Source: CAWAHD01 sp963781785 (GTDB lineage: Bacteria; Planctomycetota; Planctomycetia; Isosphaerales; Isosphaeraceae). Taken from it: 64,000 nucleotides of DNA. The notes under the pieces were generated by a model. It worked only from the letters and a program-made list of their open reading frames with translations. It was not told where the DNA came from and did no database searches. The stretch is from assembly GCA_963781785.1 (NCBI GenBank), contig CAWAHD010000005.1, forward strand, positions 186,001 to 250,000. Reading direction: 5' to 3'. A program made the position numbers and the translations under genes. Each line of letters begins with the position of its first letter. Position 1 is the first letter of the stretch. Positions 1-10,600 of the stretch are shown here, in pieces.

Positions 1-166
1 AGCGGCTGGAAATCCTTATACGGATTCTACCAGCTTGAATACCGTTTGCGCGTCGAATACCATGTATTTTCGCGAACTTTGTTACCGTTTACGGGGGTCG
101 AAGGGAGAAAGGTGGTTTCTGCAAAGCGTTGAGAAGTAACGGTTTAGGTTGAGACTCAAAGTGCTC

Positions 167-240
167 GGGCGCATAGCTCAGGTGGCTAGAGCGCACCCCT
201 GATAAGGGTGAGGTCCGAGGTTCGAATCCTCGTGCGCCCA
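167..240 (+). tRNA. tRNA-Ile (GAU)
   Basis: A 74-nt cloverleaf can be drawn by hand. The acceptor stem GGGCGCA pairs with TGCGCCC, the anticodon loop CTGATAA has GAT at 201-203, the T arm contains GGTTCGAATCC, and the discriminator base is A. The 3' CCA is not encoded. This gene is the intact copy at the left edge of a relic integration island; a damaged copy lies at 3685-3750. Confidence 0.95.
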
Positions 241-241
241 A
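176..241 (+). other. attL-like direct repeat within tRNA-Ile
   Basis: From the D stem to one base past the discriminator, 63 of 66 bases match 3685-3750. Integrases that use tRNA genes leave this arrangement: an intact tRNA at one end and a partial 3' tRNA copy at the other. The crossover point cannot be placed within the repeat. Confidence 0.7.
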
Positions 242-365
242 TGGCTTATCCGGTAGTGACTTACAAATCGCCGAACTGCGGTAAACTTATCCGCCGATGA
301 TCGGCAGTGCGGCCGAAAAGCGCCATGCCAAAGGGGTAGTACTAGCCCCTTGGGAGGCCGCAACG

Positions 366-668
366 ATGCCGCGACTGATTCACAAGATTCCGAAGTACGC
401 GCTTCACAAAGCGTCTGGCCAAGCCCGGGTCAAGCACAAAGGCAATGTGAAGCACCTGGGTGTCTACGGCACTCACTGGGCAGAGCTGGCGTCGAGTTCG
501 CGCTCATGGCAACCCGAATCGCATGTCAATCTGGCAAAGGTGCGCTTGTCGGCGAAAGACGCCGCGCGGCTCAAGTTCAAGAATCCGCCGGTTTCCGCGG
601 AAGAGAGATGGAAGGGTAAGGATCCGCGCGAGGTTGCAGCGGAAGGAATGATGAGACCGGACCCTTAA
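366..668 (+). pseudogene. Tyrosine integrase N-terminal remnant
   Basis: The reading frame starts MPRLIHKIPKYALHKASGQA and continues to a LGVYGT motif. That is the N-terminal signature of the large planctomycete tyrosine recombinase family, which normally runs on to about 380-450 residues. Here similarity is lost after about 40 residues, a different frame (around 460-520) still faintly resembles the next family segment, and a stop follows at 668. No catalytic domain with the R..H..R..Y tetrad is visible downstream. It lies 126 bp from the tRNA-Ile gene, as expected for the integrase of a tRNA-targeted element. Confidence 0.65.
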
Positions 669-1156
669 ATGATCGGTCCGGAGCGAACGGAGGGGCTCGA
701 CGATTTCCACGACAGCGACCCGACGATACAGCATGATCGGCAAGCCGGTGTCCACGGCGCTCGCCAGGCGTCGAGGATGCCGCAAGGGGCTGCGCGGGGT
801 GCTCATCCGGGTCGACGGACATCCGAGACTGTTCACGGTCTGGGGCTCATCCTGGGGCGCCAACCGGGCTCTCGGGATAACCGCCTATCCAGCCGGTGAA
901 CCGAACCGGTGTCACCTCATTGTGTGGACCCGGAGGGGCACAAGTTCACGCACACGGCGACCTGCTACCTGAACCCGACTTATCCGCCAGGCATGCTTCA
1001 CGGCTTGCGGCCGGAAGAATGCATCCTCGCCGCGCGGTGGCCAGTCGTGTGCTGTCGTCCGCGGGCGGTTCGTCGAGCAAGGCCGGTCGAGGTCGAGGAG
1101 GTTTGACGGTTTATTGGCATCGAGTATGCCCTACTCTCCTTTTCGTCGGCCACGCG
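669..1156. other. No recognisable gene
   Basis: Short open frames exist on the plus strand (for example 909-1106), but none has a convincing start site or a recognisable motif. This may be decayed cargo of the tRNA-Ile island. Confidence 0.5.
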
Positions 1157-1966
1157 CTATATCAACCCAAGCCGTTTCCCTTCCACAAACGAAGTATAAG
1201 TGAATGGTTCAAAGAGAATCTTGAACTCATCGTCGCTTCGCTTCCCTTGCCGCAATTCGACACCCGTATTCTGACCGGCAAGTATTAGGCAGATAATTTC
1301 AAGCCCCTGCCGGTCAATGTTGGGGCCAAAATATACGGCTTTGAGTGCTTCCGCTGGGTAGGCATAGAGTGTTCCAACGGTCTTGTGAATTGCACGCCAT
1401 TCCCGTTCGTACGCCCAACTGGAGGATTTGGTGCAATACGCCTTCTCGATCAACTGGCAAGCGTCCCCGTCACATATAAACGGAATGAGAGATATTTCCG
1501 GTGTGCGGTCGTCGTAAGTCACCTTGTGAAACTTGTGGAACGCCTCGCACTCCGTACGAAACTCAAGACAGAACCCCCCGTATTTGCCGCCGTAGTGTCC
1601 CCACATCAGGAGATTGTCATTCACTTCCGAGAAGCAAGAGACGCCGTTCTCTTTGAGGAAGCGCTCTCTCTCTGCTTGAAATGAAGTCCTGGCACTTTCA
1701 ACAAAATAGTCCCTGAGTTTGTCGTCAGTCAGCGATTCCACGTATTCCCTGAGAGCAGCGGGAGGATTAGTTCGCGCTAGAAAACCACGCCGCATTGCCC
1801 GGAATTCATCGACTGTGTGTTCAGCAATCCGGATGGTTATTGTGCAGTCATACATGTCATTGAACTGGCGCGGAGAGCCGAAATAGATCGCTTGATTCTT
1901 TAGATTCAACAGACTTTGGGCGTTGTAGCTTTCATACTTGAAGATGGTCTTCGGTGGCGTTTCCAT
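1157..1966 (-). CDS. DUF2971 family protein
   Basis: The protein of about 269 residues begins with METPPKTIFKYESYN. It has the DUF2971 hallmarks: an early IYFGSPRQFNDMYDC segment (aromatic, then S/P..FND..D), a central FSEVNDNLLMWGHYGG segment, GFCLEF shortly after, and a C-terminal YEREWRAI motif. Family members are often found in mobile and defence-related regions, and their biochemical role is not established. A TTG start at 2035 would add 23 residues; I prefer the ATG at 1966 because the family motif begins a few residues after it. No ribosome-binding site is obvious for either start. It is the best-preserved gene of the tRNA-Ile island. Confidence 0.8.
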   Translation of the reverse strand: METPPKTIFKYESYNAQSLLNLKNQAIYFGSPRQFNDMYDCTITIRIAEHTVDEFRAMRRGFLARTNPPAALREYVESLTDDKLRDYFVESARTSFQAERERFLKENGVSCFSEVNDNLLMWGHYGGKYGGFCLEFRTECEAFHKFHKVTYDDRTPEISLIPFICDGDACQLIEKAYCTKSSSWAYEREWRAIHKTVGTLYAYPAEALKAVYFGPNIDRQGLEIICLILAGQNTGVELRQGKRSDDEFKILFEPFTYTSFVEGKRLGLI

Positions 1967-2035
1967 TGGTGGATATCGAGCCTGGTGTTTGACGAATCGG
2001 GGCAATGGAGTTTTTCGACTAGCAGTTTCAGCCAA

Positions 2036-2972
2036 TCATAGCAGACTCACACCTTCGGCAAGAGTGCGCGGGCGCTCGAAAACGCCTGAACCCGGCGGAG
2101 GTCGAGGCGTCGAAATCGGCGAGCTGGTCGAGGGGCCGAACGGATCGGGGCGGCATCGGTGTGATTCTGCGTCGAGGGGTCGAGATTGGACAGACTTGGC
2201 CAACCGTTAGAACGACGGAGCGACGAGAACGGGCCACGGCGCCGACAGCGGAGACGATCGTGAGATGACGCGAGACGATAAGCAGACTGCCGCGGAAAAC
2301 GGCTGACGGATGTCATTAGGTTTGTGGTCCTCGCGCTGGGACAATGACGTCGAGCTTGGCGAGTGGCCAGTGCAATGCATGCGTGCGCGAAAGGAAACTC
2401 GCTCGTTAATCGGCGCAGAATGCAACAAGTGGAGCATGTCCGAACTTGGAAAGATCAGATAGAATAAGTGATTTGGGTGCATAGGTGGCCTCCGATGCGT
2501 TCACTCAAGCGCCTCTTCCTAAAAGGTTGTCTGAGAGGGTGTTACGAACAAGTTTGCTTCCGATGCCATTTCTCTGCTATATCTTACATCAGTAAAACAC
2601 GTCGTCAAAGCGATCTTTTTCCGTTGATTTTGACGATCATTCCGCCTCTGAAAAACGAATACCTTATTGATAGCTTGGCGAGAAAGAGAGTATCTTTCGA
2701 GTAAGGGTGCTGACGATCATTGGCGCGAGTCAGAGAATTGTCAGCATCATAGCCCACCCGTGGAGACCATCTTCGCTGTGCGTAGACTGAGAGGAACGCA
2801 CGGCAGGATGGCAGTCGGGCAGCCTAGGGACCAGTCGTTTTGGTCAGCCACGGAGCCGGACGCGTTCTCAGTTGCCAGCCACGAGAAAAGCTATTTCTCG
2901 GGAACGCTATTGCCGCTAGGCGAGTTGCTACGGTTTGTGAGGGCGGGGAATCATACCCTCCGCCCTCACTTT
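2036..2972. other. No recognisable gene
   Basis: Both strands are broken into short frames without family motifs. The stretch 2540-2700 is clearly more AT-rich than its surroundings, which fits foreign or decaying island DNA. Confidence 0.5.
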
Positions 2973-3482
2973 TTACCATCTTCGGACAGGTCGTTGATAG
3001 ATGAGGCCCCTTCCTTCCTTACGGGGCAGCCTGGCGTCGTCCCAATAGCTCTGCTGGACCGGGTAGCCGGTGACGAAGGTGACGTCGCGGCCGTCGCTAT
3101 CGGGCGCCACGGTGACGTAGTAGCGCTTGGCGGGTCTCCGTCTTTCTCCAGACGGATAAGCCAAGAGATATGCGTCATTGTTCCAATTTTGGTGGTTTGA
3201 GCGAATCTCAGTGGGATCAGTCAGCGCGATCAGAATCCAGCCGATGCACTCCGCGCGTTCTTGAGACCAAAGTACTCGGCTCCTGTCACCTCGCTTGTCG
3301 TGATCGCGTCGGAAACACACGTGCCTGCATGAGTCTTTTGGAAATCTTACTATTCGGTTTAGGACGTCCCTAATCACCGCCGAGTGGTAGAGTCGGTCAA
3401 ACTCAGCCTGATAAAAACTGAACGCTTCCTCGCCCCCGAACCAACAAAGCGCCGGGCATTCGTCCTTGTGTCTCTCGGTCAT
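2973..3482 (-). CDS. Possible PBECR-like or RNase-fold protein in island
   Basis: The ATG-initiated protein has 169 residues. Its middle carries a FPKDSCRHVCF segment, then WSQERAECIGWILIALTDP, then AKRYYVTVAPDSDGRDVTFVTGYP. The order 'R/H...ERA..I.wI..al..P..I' followed by a YYVTV...FVT.YP strand pair resembles the Barnase-EndoU-ColicinE5/D-RelE-like nuclease domains (PBECR group) found in phages and toxins. I have not been able to confirm the family, and the catalytic residues are not certain. It sits at the far end of the tRNA-Ile island, where accessory cargo is expected. Confidence 0.45.
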   Translation of the reverse strand: MTERHKDECPALCWFGGEEAFSFYQAEFDRLYHSAVIRDVLNRIVRFPKDSCRHVCFRRDHDKRGDRSRVLWSQERAECIGWILIALTDPTEIRSNHQNWNNDAYLLAYPSGERRRPAKRYYVTVAPDSDGRDVTFVTGYPVQQSYWDDARLPRKEGRGLIYQRPVRRW

Positions 3483-3684
3483 CGAGAATCAAATTCCTGC
3501 GGAATCCTCGCCGATTGCGTCCGCGACCAGCGCGCACCCCTTTAGCTACCCCTTTCCACCAGAATACCCCCTTGCGATGTGAGGTGATAGTGGGCAATAT
3601 AGCCTATTGCATTTCGCTCCGAACCCCTATAAAATGAGCGTTGGCAATAGGTTTTCGGTCGAAAACGCAACGGCGAAAAAAGTT

Positions 3685-3750
3685 GCTCAGGTGGCTAGAG
3701 CGCACCCCTGATAACGGTGAGGTCCGAGGTCCGAATCTTCGTGCGCCCAA
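3685..3750 (+). other. attR-like partial tRNA-Ile copy (tRNA relic)
   Basis: This is a 66-bp copy of positions 176-241 with three substitutions: one in the anticodon stem, one in the T loop (TTCGAA to TCCGAA) and one in the T stem. The 5' acceptor strand is replaced by unrelated sequence, so it cannot fold as a full tRNA. It marks the right border of the relic island. Confidence 0.75.
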
Positions 3751-3843
3751 ATAGCTTGACGACCCAGAATGGAAAACCAGCTATCGGTAGCGGCCGACGA
3801 GTGAGCGATTATCGCAGAACCGCTTGAGCCTTTCCGCGATTCG

Positions 3844-4572
3844 TCAAGCGCGGAACCCTCGTTCCGCTGTATCAATCATTTGACCCCCACGGCACACGCA
3901 GCGCGTGGCTGCCACGAATCCGCCGAGTGCGATAAATATCAGTGCCAGCGACGACGGTTCTGGTACCGCCGCCGCGCCGATCGTGATCACACCAGTGTTG
4001 GACGTGAACGGGATCGAATCGCCCGCGGCATCCTGGAAGTAGTTGAAATTGGGGTCCGTGCCCATGGTCACCAAGAACGTGTCCCCAACCGAGGGAGGAA
4101 CCGCGGTCGCCCGCGTGAAATCGAGCGTCACCAGGAGCGCCCCGCTGGGCAGGACCGTCACGTCGTTGCCACTGTTGGTGAAATCGCCGCCGATGAATGT
4201 GTCATTGGTATAGTTCGTCGTGTAGAGGTTGCCCATCGACAGCGGTGCGCCGGGATTGGCGGCGTTATAGTCGATCTTGAAACTGTCTGTCGCGAACACG
4301 TAGGCGGGATTGGAAAACTCGGAATCGTTCTGGGGCGAGAGGAAGGCCAGTTGGCTCGTGGTGCCCGGTGCCGGCGCGACAAAGAATTGCAAATTGAAGA
4401 CCTGTAACGGGTCTCCACCGGTCAGGTTGCTGCTGATCGTCACGTCCACGGAACCCGTGGTTCCGGTGATCGTGGTGCTGCCGATGTCGACGATGAGACC
4501 GGCCCTCGCCTGAGCGGCAGCCAGACCAAGACAGACGATACAAACCCAAGCTACATTGAAGACGTGACGCAT
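3844..4572 (-). CDS. PEP-CTERM sorted secreted protein
   Basis: The protein has about 242 residues starting MRHVFNVAWVC. It opens with a signal peptide (hydrophobic run then AQARA). The body is a beta-rich, Asn/Thr/Gly-rich ectodomain with cohesin- or dockerin-binding-like character (LIVDIGSTTI... then TVLPSGALLVTLDF). Near the end is VPEPSSLALI, a transmembrane run and a basic tail, which is the classic PEP-CTERM sorting signal recognised by exosortase. An upstream in-frame start at 4623 would place 17 charged residues before the signal peptide, so I use 4572. It follows the giant dockerin-bearing protein by 40 bp on the same strand; the two may be made and exported together. Confidence 0.85.
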   Translation of the reverse strand: MRHVFNVAWVCIVCLGLAAAQARAGLIVDIGSTTITGTTGSVDVTISSNLTGGDPLQVFNLQFFVAPAPGTTSQLAFLSPQNDSEFSNPAYVFATDSFKIDYNAANPGAPLSMGNLYTTNYTNDTFIGGDFTNSGNDVTVLPSGALLVTLDFTRATAVPPSVGDTFLVTMGTDPNFNYFQDAAGDSIPFTSNTGVITIGAAAVPEPSSLALIFIALGGFVAATRCVCRGGQMIDTAERGFRA

Positions 4573-4612
4573 GGATAAAGCCTCGCAAAGAATGAGGGGC
4601 TGCATATCGACC

Positions 4613-7600
4613 TCAATCGTCAAGATGGAGGGTTCCGGAGAGCTTGTTGCCTTTCAACTTGGCTTTCTCGGCGTACTCCAGATCGAGGGAATTCACTGCG
4701 CCGCTGCCGTCGACGTCCGCCGCAAGATTGGCGCCCGACTCGCCGATCGCCGCGTTGATGGTCGCGAGGTCGGCATTATTGACCACGCCGTCGCCGTTGA
4801 CATCACCCAGGAGCCGGAAAAACGTCTTGGTGGAGATCTCTCCGCCCAACGACGCGGCGCTGATCTGATAGTAGCCGTCGCCGGTGGATGACGTCGGATC
4901 GCCGGTGATGCCGCCCTTGCCGAAATCGATCTCGAGACTCTTGCTGCCCGTGATCGAGACCTCGCTCGCAAATAGCGGCACGTTGGCATTGCCCGTGCCA
5001 TTCAAGCCAAGATAGGTCAGCTTGAGCTCCGGACTGGTTGTGTTCAGGCTGTTGATCACGGCCGGAAGGTCGGTCGGGTTTTCGAAGGTCAGATCCAGGT
5101 ATCGGACAAACGAGCGGCCGACACTCCCCTTCTGGACGTTGATGCTTTGCAAAACAAGCGTGGGATCGATCGTCAAGGTCGCTGTCGACTGGCTGCCGAG
5201 TGTCGCCGAGCCTGTCGGGTCTGTCAAAGCGAGCTTGACCGTGACGGGGTCGATCGATGCCGCGTCATTCAGAATCGGCACCGTGAAGCTCTGGCTCGTG
5301 ACGCCGGCCGCAAAGGTGAGGGTGCCGCTCGCGGACGTATAGTCGGCGCCCGCGTGGGCCGAGCCGTCGGATGTCGCATAGCCAACCGTCACTGTTCCCG
5401 CACTGCCACTTGTGCGGTCTACAGTGATCGTTGCCGTGCCTTGATCGGCGTTGGCCGTAAAACTCGCGACGCTGAAACCAAGCTGGCCGGCCGACTCGGT
5501 GGGGCCGACGAGCGTGACAGCTTGCGAGAATTCGGAGGTGTCGCCGATCGAGTCGGTGGCCGTGGCGGTGAGGACCTCGCCGCCGCTCGTGGGTACCGGC
5601 AGGTCGAGAGTGACCGTCGCGTTGCCGGAGACGTCGGTCGTAACTGTCGTGGAACCGAGGTACACCTGACCCTGGCCGTATCCCGAAGGATCGGCTTGGG
5701 GGCTCTCGTAGAAGCTGATGAGGAAGCTCGCGCTGGGCGCGCTATTCAGGGTTGCGACGACCTGGGTCGTGGAACCCGCGAGGGCCTGGGTGATCACGGG
5801 GAAGTTTTGCAGCTCGTTGGGCCCGGTGTGCGGGCCGCCGGAAGTGTTCAACGTAACGCCGTCGCCGCCGAGGTCGATGCCCAGGTTGCCGTTTCCGAAG
5901 ATCGAATTGGCCAGGATCGTGATCGGGCCGCCATTGACGACGTTGACGCCGCGGCCGCCGTTGTCGTCGATCGTGTTGCCGGCGCCGGCGGCCGTGCCGC
6001 CGATCGTGATGTTGGTGGGCAATAAGAATTCGCCCCCGTTGGAATCGGTGAAATCCACCAAGATTCCGTCGCTGCAGTTGCCCAGGGGGCTGACCTCATC
6101 GGCCTGGGTTCCGATCACGTTCCCCTGGATAACCGTGTAAGAACCCGAATTGATCGCAATCCCCTGCTGGACATTGCCAGAGATGAGATTGCCCGCACCG
6201 GCGGCCGTGCCGCCGATCGTGCTCATGGGTAGTTCAACACCTGGGACGACATTGTCTTGCTCCTGCACGTAGATGCCAGTGCCATTTCCGAGCGCGTGCG
6301 TTCCCGTGACGTCGGTACCGATCATGTTGCCCAGTACCTGGACTTCGGTGAAGCCCCCAACATAAATACCGTTGCCTGAGTTTCCGGAAATCAGGTTGCC
6401 CGCCCCGGGCGTGGTTCCACCGATCGTCTCGGCCGAGAGGAGGGAATCGCTATAGGCCAAAAGATTCAGGTTAAAGCCAGGGACCGAGATGCCCGAACCG
6501 TACGAAGAGCCGTTGCCGAGCGGCTGAGTCCCGGTGATGTCAGTCCCGATGAAGTTGCCTTCGACCAGGTTGCCCGTACCGAGCAATTGAATGCCATTAC
6601 CGCTGTTCCCGGAGATGATGTTGCGGGCGCCAGAGGCAGTCCCACCGATCGTGTTCGCATCGCCGGTGATGTCGATGCCGACGACGTTCGCCACTGCCTT
6701 CGTCCCCGTGACATCGGTTCCGATCAGGTTGCCCTCGACCACGTTGTCCGAGCCAGAAAGGAAGAGTCCGAAGCCGGAAGCGCTGGAGATCACGTTCCGC
6801 GCCGGGTGTGGTTCCTCCGATGGTGTTGTTCGAACTGCCCAGCGCAATGTCTCCGGCGGAGTTGCCCCCGCCCGTGGCGGTGGCGTTGGTGCCGATGAAA
6901 CAACCTTGAATCAGATCGCCACCGCTGCCAGAATTGAAGTCGACGATCGCCTGTGTGAAGTTGTGGAACACCAGGCCGCGGACCGTCGAGCCGCCGGCCA
7001 AAAGCCGCAGGCCGTAAACCACCTGCCCATCGGCATTGTTCCCTTCTAACGGGTTGTAGGTTCCCTGGAGCACGATCAAAGGCGTGCCGGAATAGCCGGG
7101 CTGTGTCGTCGCGTCGATGATGACCGTGTTGATGATCGCGGGCAGGTCAGAATTCAGAACAATCGTTTGCACGCCGCTGCCGATGTCGAACTCGATGGTG
7201 TTGAGTCCTGGATGCTCGTTGGCCGCGAGGATGGCGTCGCGCAAGGTCATGTGGCTGGGATTGGCGACGCCGTCGTCGGTGTCGTCGGTTGTGTTGACGA
7301 CATAGACCGACCCCAGCACTTCACCGATCGCCAGCCTGGCCGAGAATTGCGAAGTGTTTCCATCGGGGGGCGTTGCCGTCGCGGTCACGAACCCCTGGCT
7401 GGGATTGACCGTCGGCAGCGTTGCGGTGTAGCTGGCGTTGCCCGTCGCGTCGGTCGTGACGTCGGTGAAGCCCAGGTAGGTCTGCCCTTGGCCGAAGCTG
7501 GTGGGACCAAAGCTTGTGTTCGAGAAGAACTCGATGCGATAGGTCGCATTCGGCTGACCATTGTATCGTCCCTGGATCACGGTGTTCCCACCGACCAGAG

Positions 7601-10600
7601 TGGCCGAGCTCAGGATCGGGAAGTTCGACGTCCCTCCGACGTAGTAGCCGGCGTCGCCGGCAAGGACCGCGTTGCTGCCGCCAAAGCTTGAGGCGAGCGT
7701 GTCGTCACCCTCGTCGATCCCAAGGCCGGCGTTGTCGAAGATCGAATTGCCGAGAATCGAGTTGTCGTTATCGCCCTCACCGATCAAGGCGACGCCGGCG
7801 CCGGCGGGGCCATAGCCGAATCCCGGAGACGCGGGGGATGAACCGCCGTTATAGGCGATGACGTTACCTGCGCCGACGGCCGTGCCACCGATGGTGTTGC
7901 CGCTCGCCCCGATCACTTCAATGCCAGCAGTCGAGTTGCCGCTGGGAGTGGTGCCATCAGCCGACACGCCAATCAAGTTCCGCTCGATCACGTTGTCATC
8001 GGCATCGTTTCCGAGCAGCATGGCGTCGCCCCCGTTGCCCGAGATCACGTTTCCCTCGATCAGGTTGTCTCCGAGGGTCTCTGCCATATTGATACCAATT
8101 GATTCGTTGCCGGTGATCACGTTCCCGTCCAGCGGACCAGGGCCTCCGATCTGGTTGTTCGATGAGTTGATCTCGATTCCCCAGTCGTTCGAGATGGCCC
8201 CGCCGATGACGTCAGCCTCGATCACGTCCTCACCGTTATCCTCCAGAATAATGCCGACGCCGGTGAAGCCGTAAACGGTGTTCGTTGCCGGATCGGTTAG
8301 CGTGAGATCGTCGAAACCACCGATATTCAGCCCGCGCACGGTTGTGTCGCCCGCCATGATCGTGAGCCCGGCCCAATACTGGTACCCAGACGGCGGAGAG
8401 CTGACGATCAGGTCAGGGTCCAGGCCGTCCAGGGTGATCAAGGGCGTGCCCGCAAAGCCGGGCTGTGTTGTCGCGTCGATGATGACCGGATTGGTGATGT
8501 CGGGGAGGAAAGTCAAAGGCGCGATCGTCTGCGGCCCGGAGCCGATATCGAAGTCGATGTTGTTGATTGCCGGACCGGCGTTGGAGTCGAGGATGGCCTG
8601 GCGGAGCGAGCCCGGGCCGGAGTCGCTCGTGTTGGTGACCATGAAGGTTTGCGGGCCCTCCACCGGGACTCCGAGCTCCTGGATCACACCATTGGCCGCG
8701 AGGTCATCGTCACCGCGCTGGCCGTCGACCAGGTGCAGCGTGATGGTCTGGCCGCTCACTTGCGCTCCAGTGGTGCCGTTATAGGCGAAGGTGTCCCAGT
8801 GCGGCGTGGGATCATCGGGAGTTGGGCCGTAGATGTAATAGGCGTTAAACGTGATGTCGCTGGCGACCAGGATCTGGACGGTGACGGCCTGTCCGGGCGT
8901 GAGGCCCGCCAGCTCAAAACTGATCATTCCGTACGGGTTGACCCCGGCTTGGTTGGGAATGCCGGACGGTGCGGGATAGACGGTCGTCACGTTTTCGAAC
9001 TGCGTGCCGGCGGGCGCGGCCAGCGTGAAGATGTCGCTGATCGACGTCACATTTGTCTGGAATCGGTCCGGGATCCCGTCGTCGTTGCCATCGCCATTGT
9101 TGGGTGCCTGTGCCTCCTCGAAATCGGGGATCCCATCGCCGTCCACATCGAGCAGGAAGCTGTCGCTGAACTCGGACGTGTTGTTGCCCGGATCGGTGGC
9201 GGTGGCGCTCAGCCAGTAGCCGACGAGCGCCTCGGGCGACACGTTCGTGGTCCAATTCGCGTTGCCGCTCGAATCGGTCGTGACCTCGACCGTCGTCAAG
9301 TAGACCTGGCCTGTTTCATAGGAAAGGTAGGAGGTATAGAGATCGATCGAAAACGTGGTCAGCGGTGTGCTGTCCAGGGTCCCGTCGACGACGATGGTCC
9401 AGCTTGGCGGACCCGTTCCCACGAGCTTCGCCGACGTCACGCTCGGGCTGTTTTCGAGGTTGTTGGCATTGGTGCTTGAGTCGAGATCGATGTCGATGCC
9501 ATCATTCGTGGTGATCGAGTTGCCTCGAACCGCCACCCCGGTTGCCGAATAGATGTCGACGCCATCGGACTCGGACTTGATCTGATTGCCGGCGCCGGCG
9601 GCGATGCCGCCAATCGTGTTATCGGATGCTCCGTCTACCAGGATGGCGGGCCCGGATCCTTCATCATCATCGTCTTCGTAGTTGACGACGGTTGTGATCG
9701 TGTTGCCTTCGATGATGTTGGAAGACGCTCCATCTTCGAGGTCGACGCCGACGCCGGTGTCGTTATTGATCATGTTGCCCGAGCCGGTCGCGGTGCCTCC
9801 GATCAGGTTGCCCGAGGCCTGGTTTGAAATGTAGATTCCTTCGCCGACGTTGCCAATGGTGTCCGATTGTGAGTCATCCAGTCCGATGACGTTGCCTTGA
9901 ATCGTATTGGCGGTCGCGGTCAAGCCGAGGATGTCGATTCCGTCGCCTTCATTGCCCGAGATCAAGTTGCCCTCGCCGCTTGCTGAACCGCCAATCGAGT
10001 TGCCGGCGCCTGAGAGGTCGATCCCGACGGCGTTCCCGAACGCCAAAAAGCCCGCCGGATCCGTTCCGATCGAGTTCCCCCAGAGCGAGTTGTCATCACC
10101 GGCCACAGTGATGCCCGGGCCGATGTTCTCCGAGAGCACGTTGCCATCGAATGCGGCCGTGCCTCCGATCGTGCTGCCGCTGGAGCCGGCGGGAATATCG
10201 ACCCCGGCGGTGGTGTTGCCTAGGTTGAGCGTCAACGTCATGTCGAGACCGACCCAGTTGCCCTCGAGCGTGGTTTGGCCAGCGCCGAGGTCCAGTCCGA
10301 TGTTGAAGCCGTCGATGATCAGTCCTTTCACGGTGGTTCCGGGGGCCTCGATGTCGAGGCCGTCCGCGCTGCGCCGGCCAGCAGGCCGGTAATCTGGACA
10401 AGGGGCGTGCCGGCATAGCCGGGCTCTGTGGTGGCATCGATGATCACGGGGTTGGTGATCGGTGGCAGGGGCGACTGTGGGAGAATGATCGTGCCTCCCG
10501 TGATGTCGAAGTCGATCGTGTTGGTAAACGGATGCGCGTTCGAGTCCAGGATGGCCTGGCGCAGCGAGCCCGGGCCGCTATCGGCGGTGTTCGTGACCAT

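Larger units (their letters stand above)
241..3684. mobile_element. Relic tRNA-Ile integration island, about 3.4 kb
   Basis: The segment lies between the intact tRNA-Ile and its partial copy. It holds a decayed integrase N-terminus next to the tRNA, a DUF2971 gene and a possible nuclease-like gene, and otherwise no intact genes. Integrase beside the tRNA end is the usual layout for such islands. The mismatches between the two repeats and the broken integrase suggest the element is old and can no longer excise by itself. Confidence 0.6.

Noticed and set aside
5147..9479. Several plus-strand frames of 100-290 residues opposite the giant beta-helix gene.
   Set aside because: They are antisense shadows of a high-GC coding region and lack ribosome-binding sites or motifs.
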